Below, piece by piece: positions 1-5,053 of a DNA stretch of 5,053 nt. The DNA is taken from positions 1 through 5,053 of the forward strand of contig DKDF01000003.1 of assembly GCA_002451755.1 (NCBI GenBank), written 5' to 3'. Made by a program: the position numbers and the translations under genes. The first letter of the stretch is position 1, and each line of letters starts with the position of its first letter. The stretch is from Ruminococcaceae bacterium UBA6855 (lineage in GTDB: Bacteria; Bacillota; Clostridia; Oscillospirales; Acutalibacteraceae). Under the pieces are notes generated by a model that saw only the letters and a list, made by a program, of their open reading frames with translations, searched no databases and was not told the DNA's origin.

Positions 1-87
1 AAAAAGAAAATGCCGAAACGCGGGAAGTGTGAAAAGCTTGATTATAGTGGGACGCGAAGGCAGAGTGCAAATCCTGCGAGTTCATAT

Positions 88-225
88 CGTGCCGCTGTCG
101 CGGCAGCGGTGCGTCGAGTCGCCGCACACTACACAAGTTGCGCGCCAATAAATTTGTGCAGATTTTGCGGGCGGATGATATCCGCCCCTACTTGCTTTGA
201 GCGAAGCGAAACCAACCCCTCAGTC
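88..225 (+). repeat. Hairpin-rich intergenic repeat, left copy
   Basis: This ~138 bp stretch matches the reverse complement of 4875-5011 over its whole length. An 18-base identical core (99-116) is followed after one mismatch by a 10-base identical block (118-127), and a further 13-base identical block lies at 170-182. It contains several small inverted repeats: CCGCTG/CAGCGG around 92-109, GTGCG/CGCAC at 109-127, and the perfect GGGCGGAT/ATCCGCCC hairpin at 169-187. A compound hairpin (CCCCT, GTCGC, GCGAC, AGGGG; 216-240) sits at its right edge. It encodes no transposase and looks like a non-coding dispersed element (REP- or MITE-like). Its exact ends are uncertain. Confidence 0.75.
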
Positions 226-287
226 GCTCCGCGACAGGGGCACAGAAAAGCTCGCAGGCAAGGCTCGGCTCTGCAAATAAACTTATC

Positions 288-316
288 AGCGCCCCACACT
301 TCGGGGCGTTTTTCTT
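288..316 (+). terminator. Intrinsic terminator of an upstream transcript
   Basis: CGCCCC (290-295) pairs with GGGGCG (303-308) around a 7-base loop, extended by a G-T and an A-T pair at the base. The stem runs into TTTTT (309-313) followed by CTTT. The T-run lies on the + strand, so it ends a transcript entering from the left. The repeat at 88-225 would then lie in the 3' untranslated part of that transcript. Confidence 0.75.
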
Positions 317-346
317 TCCAAAATCCAGAATATATGATAATATAAA
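315..346 (+). promoter_or_regulatory. Possible promoter of the sigma/anti-sigma operon (weak)
   Basis: The AT-rich stretch after the terminator contains TTTCCA (315-320) and TAATAT (338-343) at 17-base spacing. Each matches the housekeeping hexamers at 4 of 6 positions, and TATAAA (341-346) overlaps as an alternative -10. No ECF-type self-promoter could be identified by eye. The placement is a guess based on position and composition. Confidence 0.3.
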
Positions 347-429
347 AATAAAGGCAAAGCCATGCGTTACCTAAAGCACTTTTTGCTGTCTTTAAGGGTG
401 AGAGGATTTCAAAAGCGAGGAGGCGGAAT

Positions 430-990
430 ATGGAGGACAGACTGCTTGTTGACGGACTGTTTGCCCGCGACGAAAAGACCGTGGCTCGGCTCGAAGAAAA
501 ATATTCGGGCTATTGCTATACGATTGCATATGCCGTTGTGCGGTGCCGCGAGGATGCGCAGGAGTGCGTCAGCGACGCCATGCTCGGCGCGTGGAACTCC
601 ATTCCGCCGAACAGGCCGGAAAATCTCGGCGCATATCTCGGCAGGATAACGCGAAATTCCGCGCTGAATTTGTTAAAAGCCCGCCGGGCGAAAAAGCGCG
701 GCGAAAAATATCTAAGCCTCGCCCTCGATGAGCTTTCGGGGTGTATTCCGGGGAATGAAAATACAGAGATGCAGGCGGACGCAGCTCTGCTGCGCGATGC
801 GGTGAACCGCTTTTTGGAGTCGCTCGAACGGGAGAGAAGAATAATTTTCGTCCAGCGCTATTGGTATATGCTCGGCATATCGGAGATAGCCGCAGAGCGC
901 GGAACGACCGAGGGTGCGGTGAAAATGTCGCTCAAGCGGACGAGGGACAGCCTCAGGAGTTTTCTCGAAAAGGAGGGCTTTGCGATATGA
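430..990 (+). CDS. ECF-type RNA polymerase sigma factor (sigma-70 family)
   Basis: This 186-residue protein is probably an alternative sigma factor that directs RNA polymerase to a small stress- or signal-dependent regulon. The size and two-domain layout fit ECF sigma factors. Residues ~16-90 form the sigma-2 region, including the DAMLGAWNSI stretch and the NLGAYLGRITRNSALNLLKA segment that precedes a basic patch (ARRAKKR). A short acidic linker (~105-120) follows. Residues ~127-183 form sigma-4, with a helix-turn-helix in ISEIAAERGTTEGAVKMSL (150-168) followed by a basic recognition tail. The ATG at 430 is chosen because AGGAGG (418-423) lies 6 bases upstream. The stop overlaps the next start as ATGA, so translation is coupled to the membrane protein downstream, the usual sigma/anti-sigma arrangement. 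The regulon and the inducing signal cannot be read from this window. Confidence 0.93.
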   Translation: MEDRLLVDGLFARDEKTVARLEEKYSGYCYTIAYAVVRCREDAQECVSDAMLGAWNSIPPNRPENLGAYLGRITRNSALNLLKARRAKKRGEKYLSLALDELSGCIPGNENTEMQADAALLRDAVNRFLESLERERRIIFVQRYWYMLGISEIAAERGTTEGAVKMSLKRTRDSLRSFLEKEGFAI

Positions 991-2078
991 AAAACAAAGA
1001 CATATTTGATGCACTCGGCGGCGTTGACGATCGGTTTGTATCCGAAGCTGCGCCGAAGAGAACCGACTTTGAAAGACAAAAACCGCGCAGTGCCGTCCGT
1101 TGGCTGACGGCGGCAGCGTGCCTCTGCATAGCCGCGGCGGTGTTTCTGGGCTATTGGCTGATAAGCCCCGCGAGGCTGCAAAAGATACCGCCCAGTGCCG
1201 ACGGCTCTTCGGGCTTGGGCGCGGGAGCGCACGAAATTATCGTCCGCGACATAAGCGAATATACTACAGGGAACCCGTGGAGCGCGGATATGAATTTAAA
1301 GCGGCTGCCCGTATATAAAAACGCACAGTCGCTGAGCTGCGACGATATGCTTGATAATATTAATAAAGTCGCTGAAAAACTGGGCGTGGAGATAAAATCC
1401 GTGACCCGTGAGACCATGCCGGATTCCGATTGGGTGGTTAGCGAAGATGCGCTCTATGCCGTCAGAGCCGAGACGGATATCGGCTTGATATCGGCGTTTG
1501 CAACGGGCGGAGTAAGTATAAGCTTTTCCGAGCCTGTCGCGGGAAACGGCACAGGGCGCGATGCCGCCGAATATTTTATCAAAAAGTATTCTTCTGTAAT
1601 CGCCTTCAAAAATCCCGTGCTCTGCGTCACTTCAGACTATGATATAAACGGCGCAGAGAGCGCGGAATACCGCGTTTATGACGGCTCAGGCGGCGATTTG
1701 AAAAAAATAAAAAGCTATAATTTCAATAGCGTGTATTTCGATATAAACGAAAACGGCGGGCTTGAATCGATAAGAATCAGTTCCGTTGACGGCGCGAAAA
1801 AACTCGGCGATTATCCGATAATATTATATAAAGAAGCCGAAAAGCTTCTGCTCGGCGGCGAATATGTTTCCGGCTCGGCGGACGGAATTGAAAACGGTAA
1901 TATCACGCGCGAGAAGATAAAAAAAGTCGAGCTTGTCTATTCCATGGACTCCATGGACGCGTATTTCGCGCCGTATTACAGATTCTATGTTGAGCTTGAC
2001 CGCTTGCCTGCCGTCGGATTCAAATGCTATGGCGAGTTCGATGTGCCTGCGGTAAATAGTAAATATATAGCAAATTAA
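987..2078 (+). CDS. Single-pass membrane protein, probable anti-sigma factor
   Basis: This 363-residue protein probably holds the preceding sigma factor inactive and senses something outside the membrane. The role is inferred from gene order and topology. The N-terminal ~38 residues are cytoplasmic and include DIFDALGGVDDRFVSEA, a pattern I recognise from membrane proteins paired with sigma factors in Clostridia. A hydrophobic segment at ~39-59 (WLTAAACLCIAAAVFLGYWL) is the only membrane helix. The remaining ~300 residues would be extracytoplasmic; they are rich in Tyr, Asp and Lys and belong to no domain I can name. There is no His-Cys-Cys zinc anti-sigma motif, so this is not a classical ZAS protein. 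The ATG at 987 is chosen over the open frame starting at 861 because AGGAGG (971-976) lies 10 bases upstream and the start overlaps the sigma stop as ATGA. A terminator follows 12 bases after the stop. Confidence 0.8.
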   Translation: MKNKDIFDALGGVDDRFVSEAAPKRTDFERQKPRSAVRWLTAAACLCIAAAVFLGYWLISPARLQKIPPSADGSSGLGAGAHEIIVRDISEYTTGNPWSADMNLKRLPVYKNAQSLSCDDMLDNINKVAEKLGVEIKSVTRETMPDSDWVVSEDALYAVRAETDIGLISAFATGGVSISFSEPVAGNGTGRDAAEYFIKKYSSVIAFKNPVLCVTSDYDINGAESAEYRVYDGSGGDLKKIKSYNFNSVYFDINENGGLESIRISSVDGAKKLGDYPIILYKEAEKLLLGGEYVSGSADGIENGNITREKIKKVELVYSMDSMDAYFAPYYRFYVELDRLPAVGFKCYGEFDVPAVNSKYIAN

Positions 2079-2090
2079 ATTATATATTTT

Positions 2091-2121
2091 GGGGCTGCCC
2101 GTTCGGGCGGCTCCATTCTTT
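2091..2121 (+). terminator. Intrinsic terminator of the sigma/anti-sigma operon
   Basis: GGGGCTGCCC (2091-2100) and GGGCGGCTCC (2105-2114) form a 10-bp stem with two G-T pairs around the loop GTTC. The stem is followed by the moderately T-rich tail ATTCTTTATAATTT. It separates the sigma operon from the hydrolase operon. The tail is weaker than that of the other two terminators in the window. Confidence 0.75.
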
Positions 2122-2133
2122 ATAATTTGTTTA

Positions 2134-2162
2134 TTGGTTTGCGCGCCGAAAGGTGCTACAAT
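2134..2162 (+). promoter_or_regulatory. Housekeeping-type promoter of the hydrolase-symporter operon
   Basis: TTGGTT (2134-2139) and TACAAT (2157-2162) are separated by 17 bases. The -10 matches consensus at 5 of 6 positions and the -35 keeps the conserved TTG. Transcription would begin near 2169, giving a leader of about 24 bases before the GTG at 2193, with the ribosome binding site inside it. Its position just after a terminator supports the call. Confidence 0.6.
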
Positions 2163-2178
2163 TAGACTATTGATATGA

Positions 2179-2186
2179 GTGAGGTG
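2179..2186 (+). promoter_or_regulatory. Ribosome binding site that decides the hydrolase start
   Basis: GTGAGGTG keeps the GAGGTG part of the Shine-Dalgarno consensus and sits 6 bases before the in-frame GTG at 2193. It lies inside the coding frame that would result from the ATG at 2175. That ATG has its nearest purine-rich site (GAAAGGTG, about 20 bases away) too far upstream, which favours the GTG start. Confidence 0.55.
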
Positions 2187-2192
2187 TTTTCT

Positions 2193-3179
2193 GTGGGCAG
2201 ATATCCGATAGACCGCAAGGAGCGCGTGACGCTCGGCGGGCTTGAGCAGACGATTCACATTTGGGGAACGAAAAATGAAAATCCGGTCATTCTGTTTCTC
2301 CACGGCGGACCGGGTGTGCCCAACCGCCACGACATGGCTAAAGACGGCTTCGGGCTGACGGACGACTTCACGGTCGTTGCGTGGGATCAGCGCGGAACGG
2401 GCGGCTCGTATTTCGGCTGCGACCCAGAGAGCCTGACGCTCGAACAGCTGATATCCGACTGCGCCGAGCTTATCTCATGGCTCTGCAAAACGCTCGGCAA
2501 GGAGAAAATATTTATCGTCGGCGGCAGCTGGGGTACCGAGCTCGGCACATTCGCCTGCGCCCGCGTGCCGGATAAGATAGCCGGATATATCGGCTACGGC
2601 CAGGTCGTTAACGGAGTCGAAAACGAGAATCTGTCCTATGCCTTTGCGATGAGAAAGGCGAAAGAGGCGAACGATTCGGAGAGCATAGCGAAGCTCGAAC
2701 AGGTCGGTCCGCCCGTCAACGGGCAGTATAAGCCGGTGTTCGAGGGGCTCATGACCCAGCGGCGCATACTCGGAAAATACGGCGGACACACGGTCAAAAA
2801 AGAGAGCTACTTCAAAGGCACCGTCCTGCCGATGCTGCTCTCCACGGAGCTCAGCATAAAAGATAAATACGGCGTGGCAAAAGGCTATAAGCTCTGCCTG
2901 ACGCAGATGTGGCCGACGCTCGTCAACTACGATTTCACCACTCAACTTCATACATTTGAAATGCCCTATTACATATTCCAGGGGCGGCGCGACGAAAACA
3001 CCCCTGCGGCGCTGATTCAGAATTACTATGACTCGATAGAAGCGCCGGACAAAGACTTAATTTGGTTTGAAAACTCGGCTCACCGCCCGTTGAGCGAAGA
3101 GCCCGAGCTGTTCAGAAAGCATCTTCGCGAAAAATTTCTCAAAATAGCCGCAGACGGCGGGAGGAGAGAGAAACAATGA
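2193..3179 (+). CDS. Alpha/beta hydrolase, proline iminopeptidase-like (peptidase family S33)
   Basis: This is a cytoplasmic serine hydrolase of 328 residues, close to the usual length of prolyl aminopeptidases, which release N-terminal proline or similar residues from small peptides. Visible motifs are the oxyanion-side HGGPG (37-41), DQRGTGGS (65-72), the nucleophile elbow GGSWG (110-114, Ser112), the acid in GRRDENTP (Asp267) and the catalytic histidine in SAHRPLSEEP (His297). The residues between ~135 and 240 form the variable cap that sets specificity. There is no signal peptide. GTG at 2193 is chosen over the ATG at 2175 because of a well-spaced ribosome binding site, and because the protein then begins just before RYPIDRKE, where family members usually start; the ATG would add six residues. 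The stop overlaps the symporter start as ATGA. Members of this fold also hydrolyse esters and amides, so the substrate is open. Confidence 0.9.
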   Translation: MGRYPIDRKERVTLGGLEQTIHIWGTKNENPVILFLHGGPGVPNRHDMAKDGFGLTDDFTVVAWDQRGTGGSYFGCDPESLTLEQLISDCAELISWLCKTLGKEKIFIVGGSWGTELGTFACARVPDKIAGYIGYGQVVNGVENENLSYAFAMRKAKEANDSESIAKLEQVGPPVNGQYKPVFEGLMTQRRILGKYGGHTVKKESYFKGTVLPMLLSTELSIKDKYGVAKGYKLCLTQMWPTLVNYDFTTQLHTFEMPYYIFQGRRDENTPAALIQNYYDSIEAPDKDLIWFENSAHRPLSEEPELFRKHLREKFLKIAADGGRREKQ

Positions 3180-4561
3180 AAAAAATAACAAACGGCAAAA
3201 TTTTCGCCCTGTGCCTCGGGGATTTTGCAAGGGGACTTATCAACGGTATCATTACAACATACCTGCTGACCTTCTTCATCCCCACGAACTCGAACACAAC
3301 GCTGCCGCAGTTTTTTATGAAAGCTGCGCTGACCATGGCGATAATCCGCGGAATCGGCACGGTTATCGACGCTGTCACTGACCCGTGGGTCGCGAGCCTT
3401 TCTGACAACAGCAAGGCAAAGAGCGGCAGGCGCATCTCTTTTATGCGCTGGTCGGCTATCCCTTACGGGCTGTTCTGCCTGCTTATCTTCTTCCCGCCCG
3501 TGGCGGGTTCGAGCGTCATAAACGCCATATGGGTCGGCGTGATGCTCGCGCTCTATTACCTGTTCTCGACGCTCTATAACATCCCCTACAGCGCGCTTCA
3601 GGCGGAGGTCGTCGCCGAGCCGCGCAAGAGAGTGTTCCTCTATTCTATAGTCAGCCTGCTCTACGTCGTCTCGTCGGCGATGGTTTTCTGCACATCTATG
3701 ATAAAGAGCATACTGATGAAAAACGGCATCGAGGAGATATGGGCTCTGCGCATTCCGTTCATCGTGTTCTGCGTGCTCGGCGGAATAGCCGCGCTCATCC
3801 CGGCGTTTGTCATAAAAGAGAAGGACTATGTCGAGCCGAAGGAATATCACCAGTCCATCTGGGACGCGCTCAAGGCTACCGTCTCTTATCCGAACTTCGC
3901 GATAATCACCGTGGGTTATCTCATCATGTGGATAGCGTTCACCTTCTTCAACACCGCTGAGGTCTATTACATAACAAATCTCCTGAACCTCGGCGACGAG
4001 TGGGTGACATATGTCTCCGTTATATCAATAGGCGTCGGCATAATGACCTATCCGCTCGTCAATATCTTGGCGCGCAAGGTCGGCAAGAAGCCGCTTCTGC
4101 TCGGCGCGTGCATAGCCTATGTTCTGCTCTACTGCGCCATTTTCAACTACAATCTCGTCATCACCGCCATCGGCGCGAAGCCGTTCGCGATACTCATCGG
4201 ACTCGTTATAGCCATGCCCATAGCGATAACGAACATAATCCCCTCGTCCATCTTTGCGGATCTCGCGCAGTACGATTCGATAAAGACAGGACAGAACAGA
4301 GCGGGTATGTTCTTCGCCGCGCGCAACTTTGCCAACAAGATGTGCCAGGCGATAGTCGTTATCGCGTGCTCGCTCCTGCTCGGCAAGGGCGCAGACGGCA
4401 CGGGAGCTGCAACGAGCGCGGGAGTGCGCAACACGGCGCTTGTCGCAATGATTTTTGTCGCGATTTCGGTCGTTGTCTATATCTTCTATAACGACAAGGA
4501 GATAACCGCCGCGATAAAGGCGCACAACGAAGCGCAGGAGACGGAAAACAAAAACGCTTGA
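3176..4561 (+). CDS. GPH-family (MelB-like) cation-coupled MFS symporter
   Basis: This 461-residue inner-membrane transporter has about 12 hydrophobic helices and belongs to the glycoside-pentoside-hexuronide:cation symporter family (MFS_2 type). Three family signatures are visible. IDAVTDPWVASLSDNSKAKS followed by GRR (64-86) keeps two aspartates four residues apart (Asp65, Asp69), as in the cation site of MelB. NIPYSALQAEV lies at 135-145. FADLAQYDSIKTGQNRAGMF (360-379) corresponds to the conserved cytoplasmic motif before helix 11. Relatives import sugars, glycosides or other small organic compounds with Na+ or H+. GAGGAG (3161-3166) lies 9 bases before the ATG, which overlaps the hydrolase stop, so the two proteins are made together. 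The pairing suggests import of a compound that the hydrolase then cleaves. The charged C-terminal tail (~440-461) is cytoplasmic. A promoter for a possible small RNA overlaps the stop codon. Confidence 0.92.
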   Translation: MKKITNGKIFALCLGDFARGLINGIITTYLLTFFIPTNSNTTLPQFFMKAALTMAIIRGIGTVIDAVTDPWVASLSDNSKAKSGRRISFMRWSAIPYGLFCLLIFFPPVAGSSVINAIWVGVMLALYYLFSTLYNIPYSALQAEVVAEPRKRVFLYSIVSLLYVVSSAMVFCTSMIKSILMKNGIEEIWALRIPFIVFCVLGGIAALIPAFVIKEKDYVEPKEYHQSIWDALKATVSYPNFAIITVGYLIMWIAFTFFNTAEVYYITNLLNLGDEWVTYVSVISIGVGIMTYPLVNILARKVGKKPLLLGACIAYVLLYCAIFNYNLVITAIGAKPFAILIGLVIAMPIAITNIIPSSIFADLAQYDSIKTGQNRAGMFFAARNFANKMCQAIVVIACSLLLGKGADGTGAATSAGVRNTALVAMIFVAISVVVYIFYNDKEITAAIKAHNEAQETENKNA

Positions 4562-4586
4562 CTTTAAAAGCAACATATAGTAGAAT
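4558..4586 (+). promoter_or_regulatory. Near-consensus housekeeping promoter at the symporter stop codon
   Basis: TTGACT (4558-4563) and TAGAAT (4581-4586) lie exactly 17 bases apart, each with 5 of 6 consensus matches. This is the strongest promoter-like sequence in the window. The -35 overlaps the TGA stop of the symporter (4559-4561). Transcription would start near 4593, and no gene follows for the rest of the window. Confidence 0.7.
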
Positions 4587-4592
4587 AAGCTC

Positions 4593-4680
4593 CGTTGCTC
4601 GGAGGGCAGATCGTTCGACAGAAATGATACGCCGGATAAGGGTACAGGCTGAAACGCCTGTTTCTCTTGTCCGGTTTTTG
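4593..4680 (+). ncRNA. Candidate small RNA of about 90 nt, family not recognised
   Basis: The stretch between a strong promoter and a strong terminator carries no plausible reading frame. From 5' to 3' it can fold as CTCCG/CGGAG (4590-4594 with 4600-4604, loop TTGCT), ATCGTT/AATGAT (4610-4615 with 4623-4628, loop CGACAGA) and the long terminator hairpin (4632-4674). If transcription starts at 4593 the first stem is cut short, so the true start may be 4590-4591. The second hairpin can be extended by GGC/GCC (4605-4607 with 4631-4633) across a 2x2 AG/AC internal loop. I compared it by memory with 6S, SRP, c-di-GMP, fluoride, THF and ZTP RNAs and found no match. It could be a trans-acting small RNA, or a terminated leader of a gene beyond the window. 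Confidence 0.5.
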
Positions 4681-4681
4681 C
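4632..4681 (+). terminator. Strong intrinsic terminator (small RNA and hydrolase-symporter operon)
   Basis: CCGGATAAGGG (4632-4642) pairs with CTCTTGTCCGG (4664-4674) through 11 pairs including two G-T. After a small internal loop, ACAGGC (4644-4649) pairs perfectly with GCCTGT (4656-4661) around the loop TGAAAC. TTTTT (4675-4679) follows directly. With 17 pairs in total it would stop both the short transcript and read-through from the symporter gene. Confidence 0.85.
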
Positions 4682-4729
4682 TTTGGGTTCTGTTTAATTT
4701 TCAAGGTACGCGGGAATTATCAGTATGCA

Positions 4730-4778
4730 CCTTGTATGGCGCGGCTACCTCGACGCACCGTTGCTGCGACAGCGGCAT
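4730..4778 (-). repeat. Partial third copy of the intergenic repeat
   Basis: CTTGTATGGCGCGGCTACC onward to 4778 aligns with 4964-5010 of the full right copy with scattered mismatches and about two bases difference in length, and shares the block CGACGCACCG. Only the outer, GC-rich hairpin end of the element is present. It has the same orientation as the right copy and the opposite orientation to the left copy. Confidence 0.6.
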
Positions 4779-4812
4779 GAAATCTTCGGAAAAGCTCGTT
4801 TTGCAGACCGTA

Positions 4813-4858
4813 GGGGCGAACTTCGTTCGCCTGCTTTTGGCTCCCCTGTAGGGGAGCT
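4813..4858. repeat. Two adjacent small perfect hairpins
   Basis: GGCGAAC (4815-4821) and GTTCGCC (4825-4831) form a 7-bp stem with loop TTC. CTCCCC (4841-4846) and GGGGAG (4851-4856) form a stem with loop TGTA, extendable by a G-C and a G-T pair to 4839-4858. No T-run follows, so they are not obvious terminators. They appear to be modules of the same intergenic repeat mosaic. Confidence 0.6.
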
Positions 4859-4874
4859 GGATTGGCGAAGCCAA

Positions 4875-5011
4875 GACTGAAGGGTTTGTTTCGCTGACGC
4901 TAAAAGTACATAGTGGCTGATATCATCCGCCTGCGAAGTTTGCAGCAATTTATTGACGCAGAACTTGTAGGGTGCGGCGACCCGACGCACCGCTGCCGCG
5001 TGAGCGGCACG
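4875..5011 (-). repeat. Hairpin-rich intergenic repeat, right copy (inverted)
   Basis: Read on the minus strand, this 137 bp stretch matches the left copy at 88-225 almost base for base in length, with substitutions throughout and conserved blocks at both ends and in the middle. The GGTGCG/CGCACC inverted repeat is kept. The middle hairpin, perfect in the left copy, is degraded here (4915-4931). A TTGGC/GCCAA hairpin (4862-4874) abuts it where the left copy has a different compound hairpin. Confidence 0.75.
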
Positions 5012-5041
5012 AAAGGAAACCACCAAACTTGCCTGTCCATA

Positions 5042-5053
5042 GGCTCCCCTGCA
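5042..5053 (+). repeat. Truncated hairpin unit at the window edge
   Basis: GGCTCCCCTGCA matches GGCTCCCCTGTA at 4839-4850 with one difference, so the window appears to end inside another copy of that hairpin unit. Confidence 0.45.

Larger units (their letters stand above)
1..429. other. Intergenic region upstream of the sigma factor gene; no convincing gene
   Basis: No reading frame here looks like a gene. The open frame running from 10 to 345 passes straight through a hairpin-rich repeat and a terminator, and its translation is low-complexity Ala/Arg/Ser with no domain. The stretch holds, in order, about 87 bases in which I see nothing assignable (possibly the 3' untranslated part of an upstream gene), the repeat copy at 88-225, a linker, an intrinsic terminator near 288-316, an AT-rich probable promoter zone (315-346) and an ~80-base leader before the sigma factor start. 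No tRNA or rRNA is visible. Confidence 0.7.
4682..5053. other. Repeat-rich intergenic region; no convincing gene
   Basis: The open frames on both strands here run through the repeat copies and hairpins and translate to low-complexity Ala/Arg-rich peptides, so I do not call them genes. The stretch holds an rRNA-spacer-like motif on the minus strand (4687-4707), a partial repeat copy (4730-4778), two small hairpins (4815-4831 and 4839-4858), a third (4862-4874), a full repeat copy (4875-5011), and the truncated start of another hairpin unit at the window edge. Confidence 0.65.

Noticed and set aside
361..396. TAAAGCA...TGCTGTCTTTA imperfect hairpin in the sigma leader as a terminator or attenuator
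   Set aside because: The stem is short, AT-rich and bulged, with no T-run after it; it is likely chance in an AT-rich leader.
861..986. Upstream extension of the anti-sigma frame to an ATG at 861
   Set aside because: It would overlap the sigma factor's sigma-4 coding region for 130 bases with no ribosome binding site; the ATG at 987 has AGGAGG and an ATGA coupling.
3080..3850. Long minus-strand open frame opposite the hydrolase/symporter junction
   Set aside because: It is an antisense shadow of two clear genes; its translation is Arg/Asp/His-rich, with no domain.
4605..4633. c-di-GMP-I or fluoride riboswitch from the GGGCAGA...ACGCC pattern
   Set aside because: Only short pieces resemble these classes; the conserved core positions and the helix arrangement do not fit, and no regulated gene follows.
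4558..4851. Short + strand open frame after the symporter
   Set aside because: It has no ribosome binding site, runs through the strong terminator hairpin and into a repeat, and shows no protein-like composition.
1..5053. CRISPR array, tRNA, rRNA, insertion sequence or phage genes
   Set aside because: No regularly spaced direct repeats, no cloverleaf, no transposase or integrase motif and no phage-type proteins were seen on either strand.

Overview
The window looks like chromosome from a moderately GC-rich member of the Clostridia, most likely an Oscillospirales-type gut bacterium. This rests on strong AGGAGG-type ribosome binding sites, ATGA start/stop overlaps, frequent ATA isoleucine codons in an otherwise GC-leaning background, the type of sigma/anti-sigma pair, and hairpin-rich intergenic repeats. 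It is an inference, because no taxonomic marker gene is present.

Layout. Positions 1-429 hold no convincing gene. They contain one full copy of a ~138 bp intergenic repeat (88-225), an intrinsic terminator closing an unseen upstream transcript (about 288-316), and the leader of the first operon. Operon 1 (430-2078, + strand) encodes an ECF-type sigma factor, translationally coupled to a single-pass membrane protein that is probably its anti-sigma factor. It ends at a hairpin terminator (2091-2121). A promoter follows directly (2134-2162) and drives operon 2 (2193-4561, + strand): a cytoplasmic alpha/beta hydrolase of the proline iminopeptidase (S33) type, coupled by an ATGA overlap to a 12-helix GPH-family cation symporter. 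The likely logic is uptake of a small conjugate or peptide by the symporter and its hydrolysis in the cytoplasm; the substrate cannot be read from the sequence.

The most unusual part is 4558-4680. A near-consensus housekeeping promoter (TTGACT, 17 bp, TAGAAT) overlaps the symporter stop codon. It is followed after about 90 nt by a very strong 17-bp terminator hairpin with a T-run. There is no reading frame of note between them, so this looks like a free-standing small RNA gene, of a family I do not recognise.

Positions 4681-5053 hold no convincing gene. They contain a short stretch resembling an rRNA-spacer motif on the minus strand, a partial copy (4730-4778) and a full copy (4875-5011) of the same repeat seen at the left edge but inverted, and several small perfect hairpins. 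The two operons are therefore enclosed by inverted, diverged copies of one repeat family.
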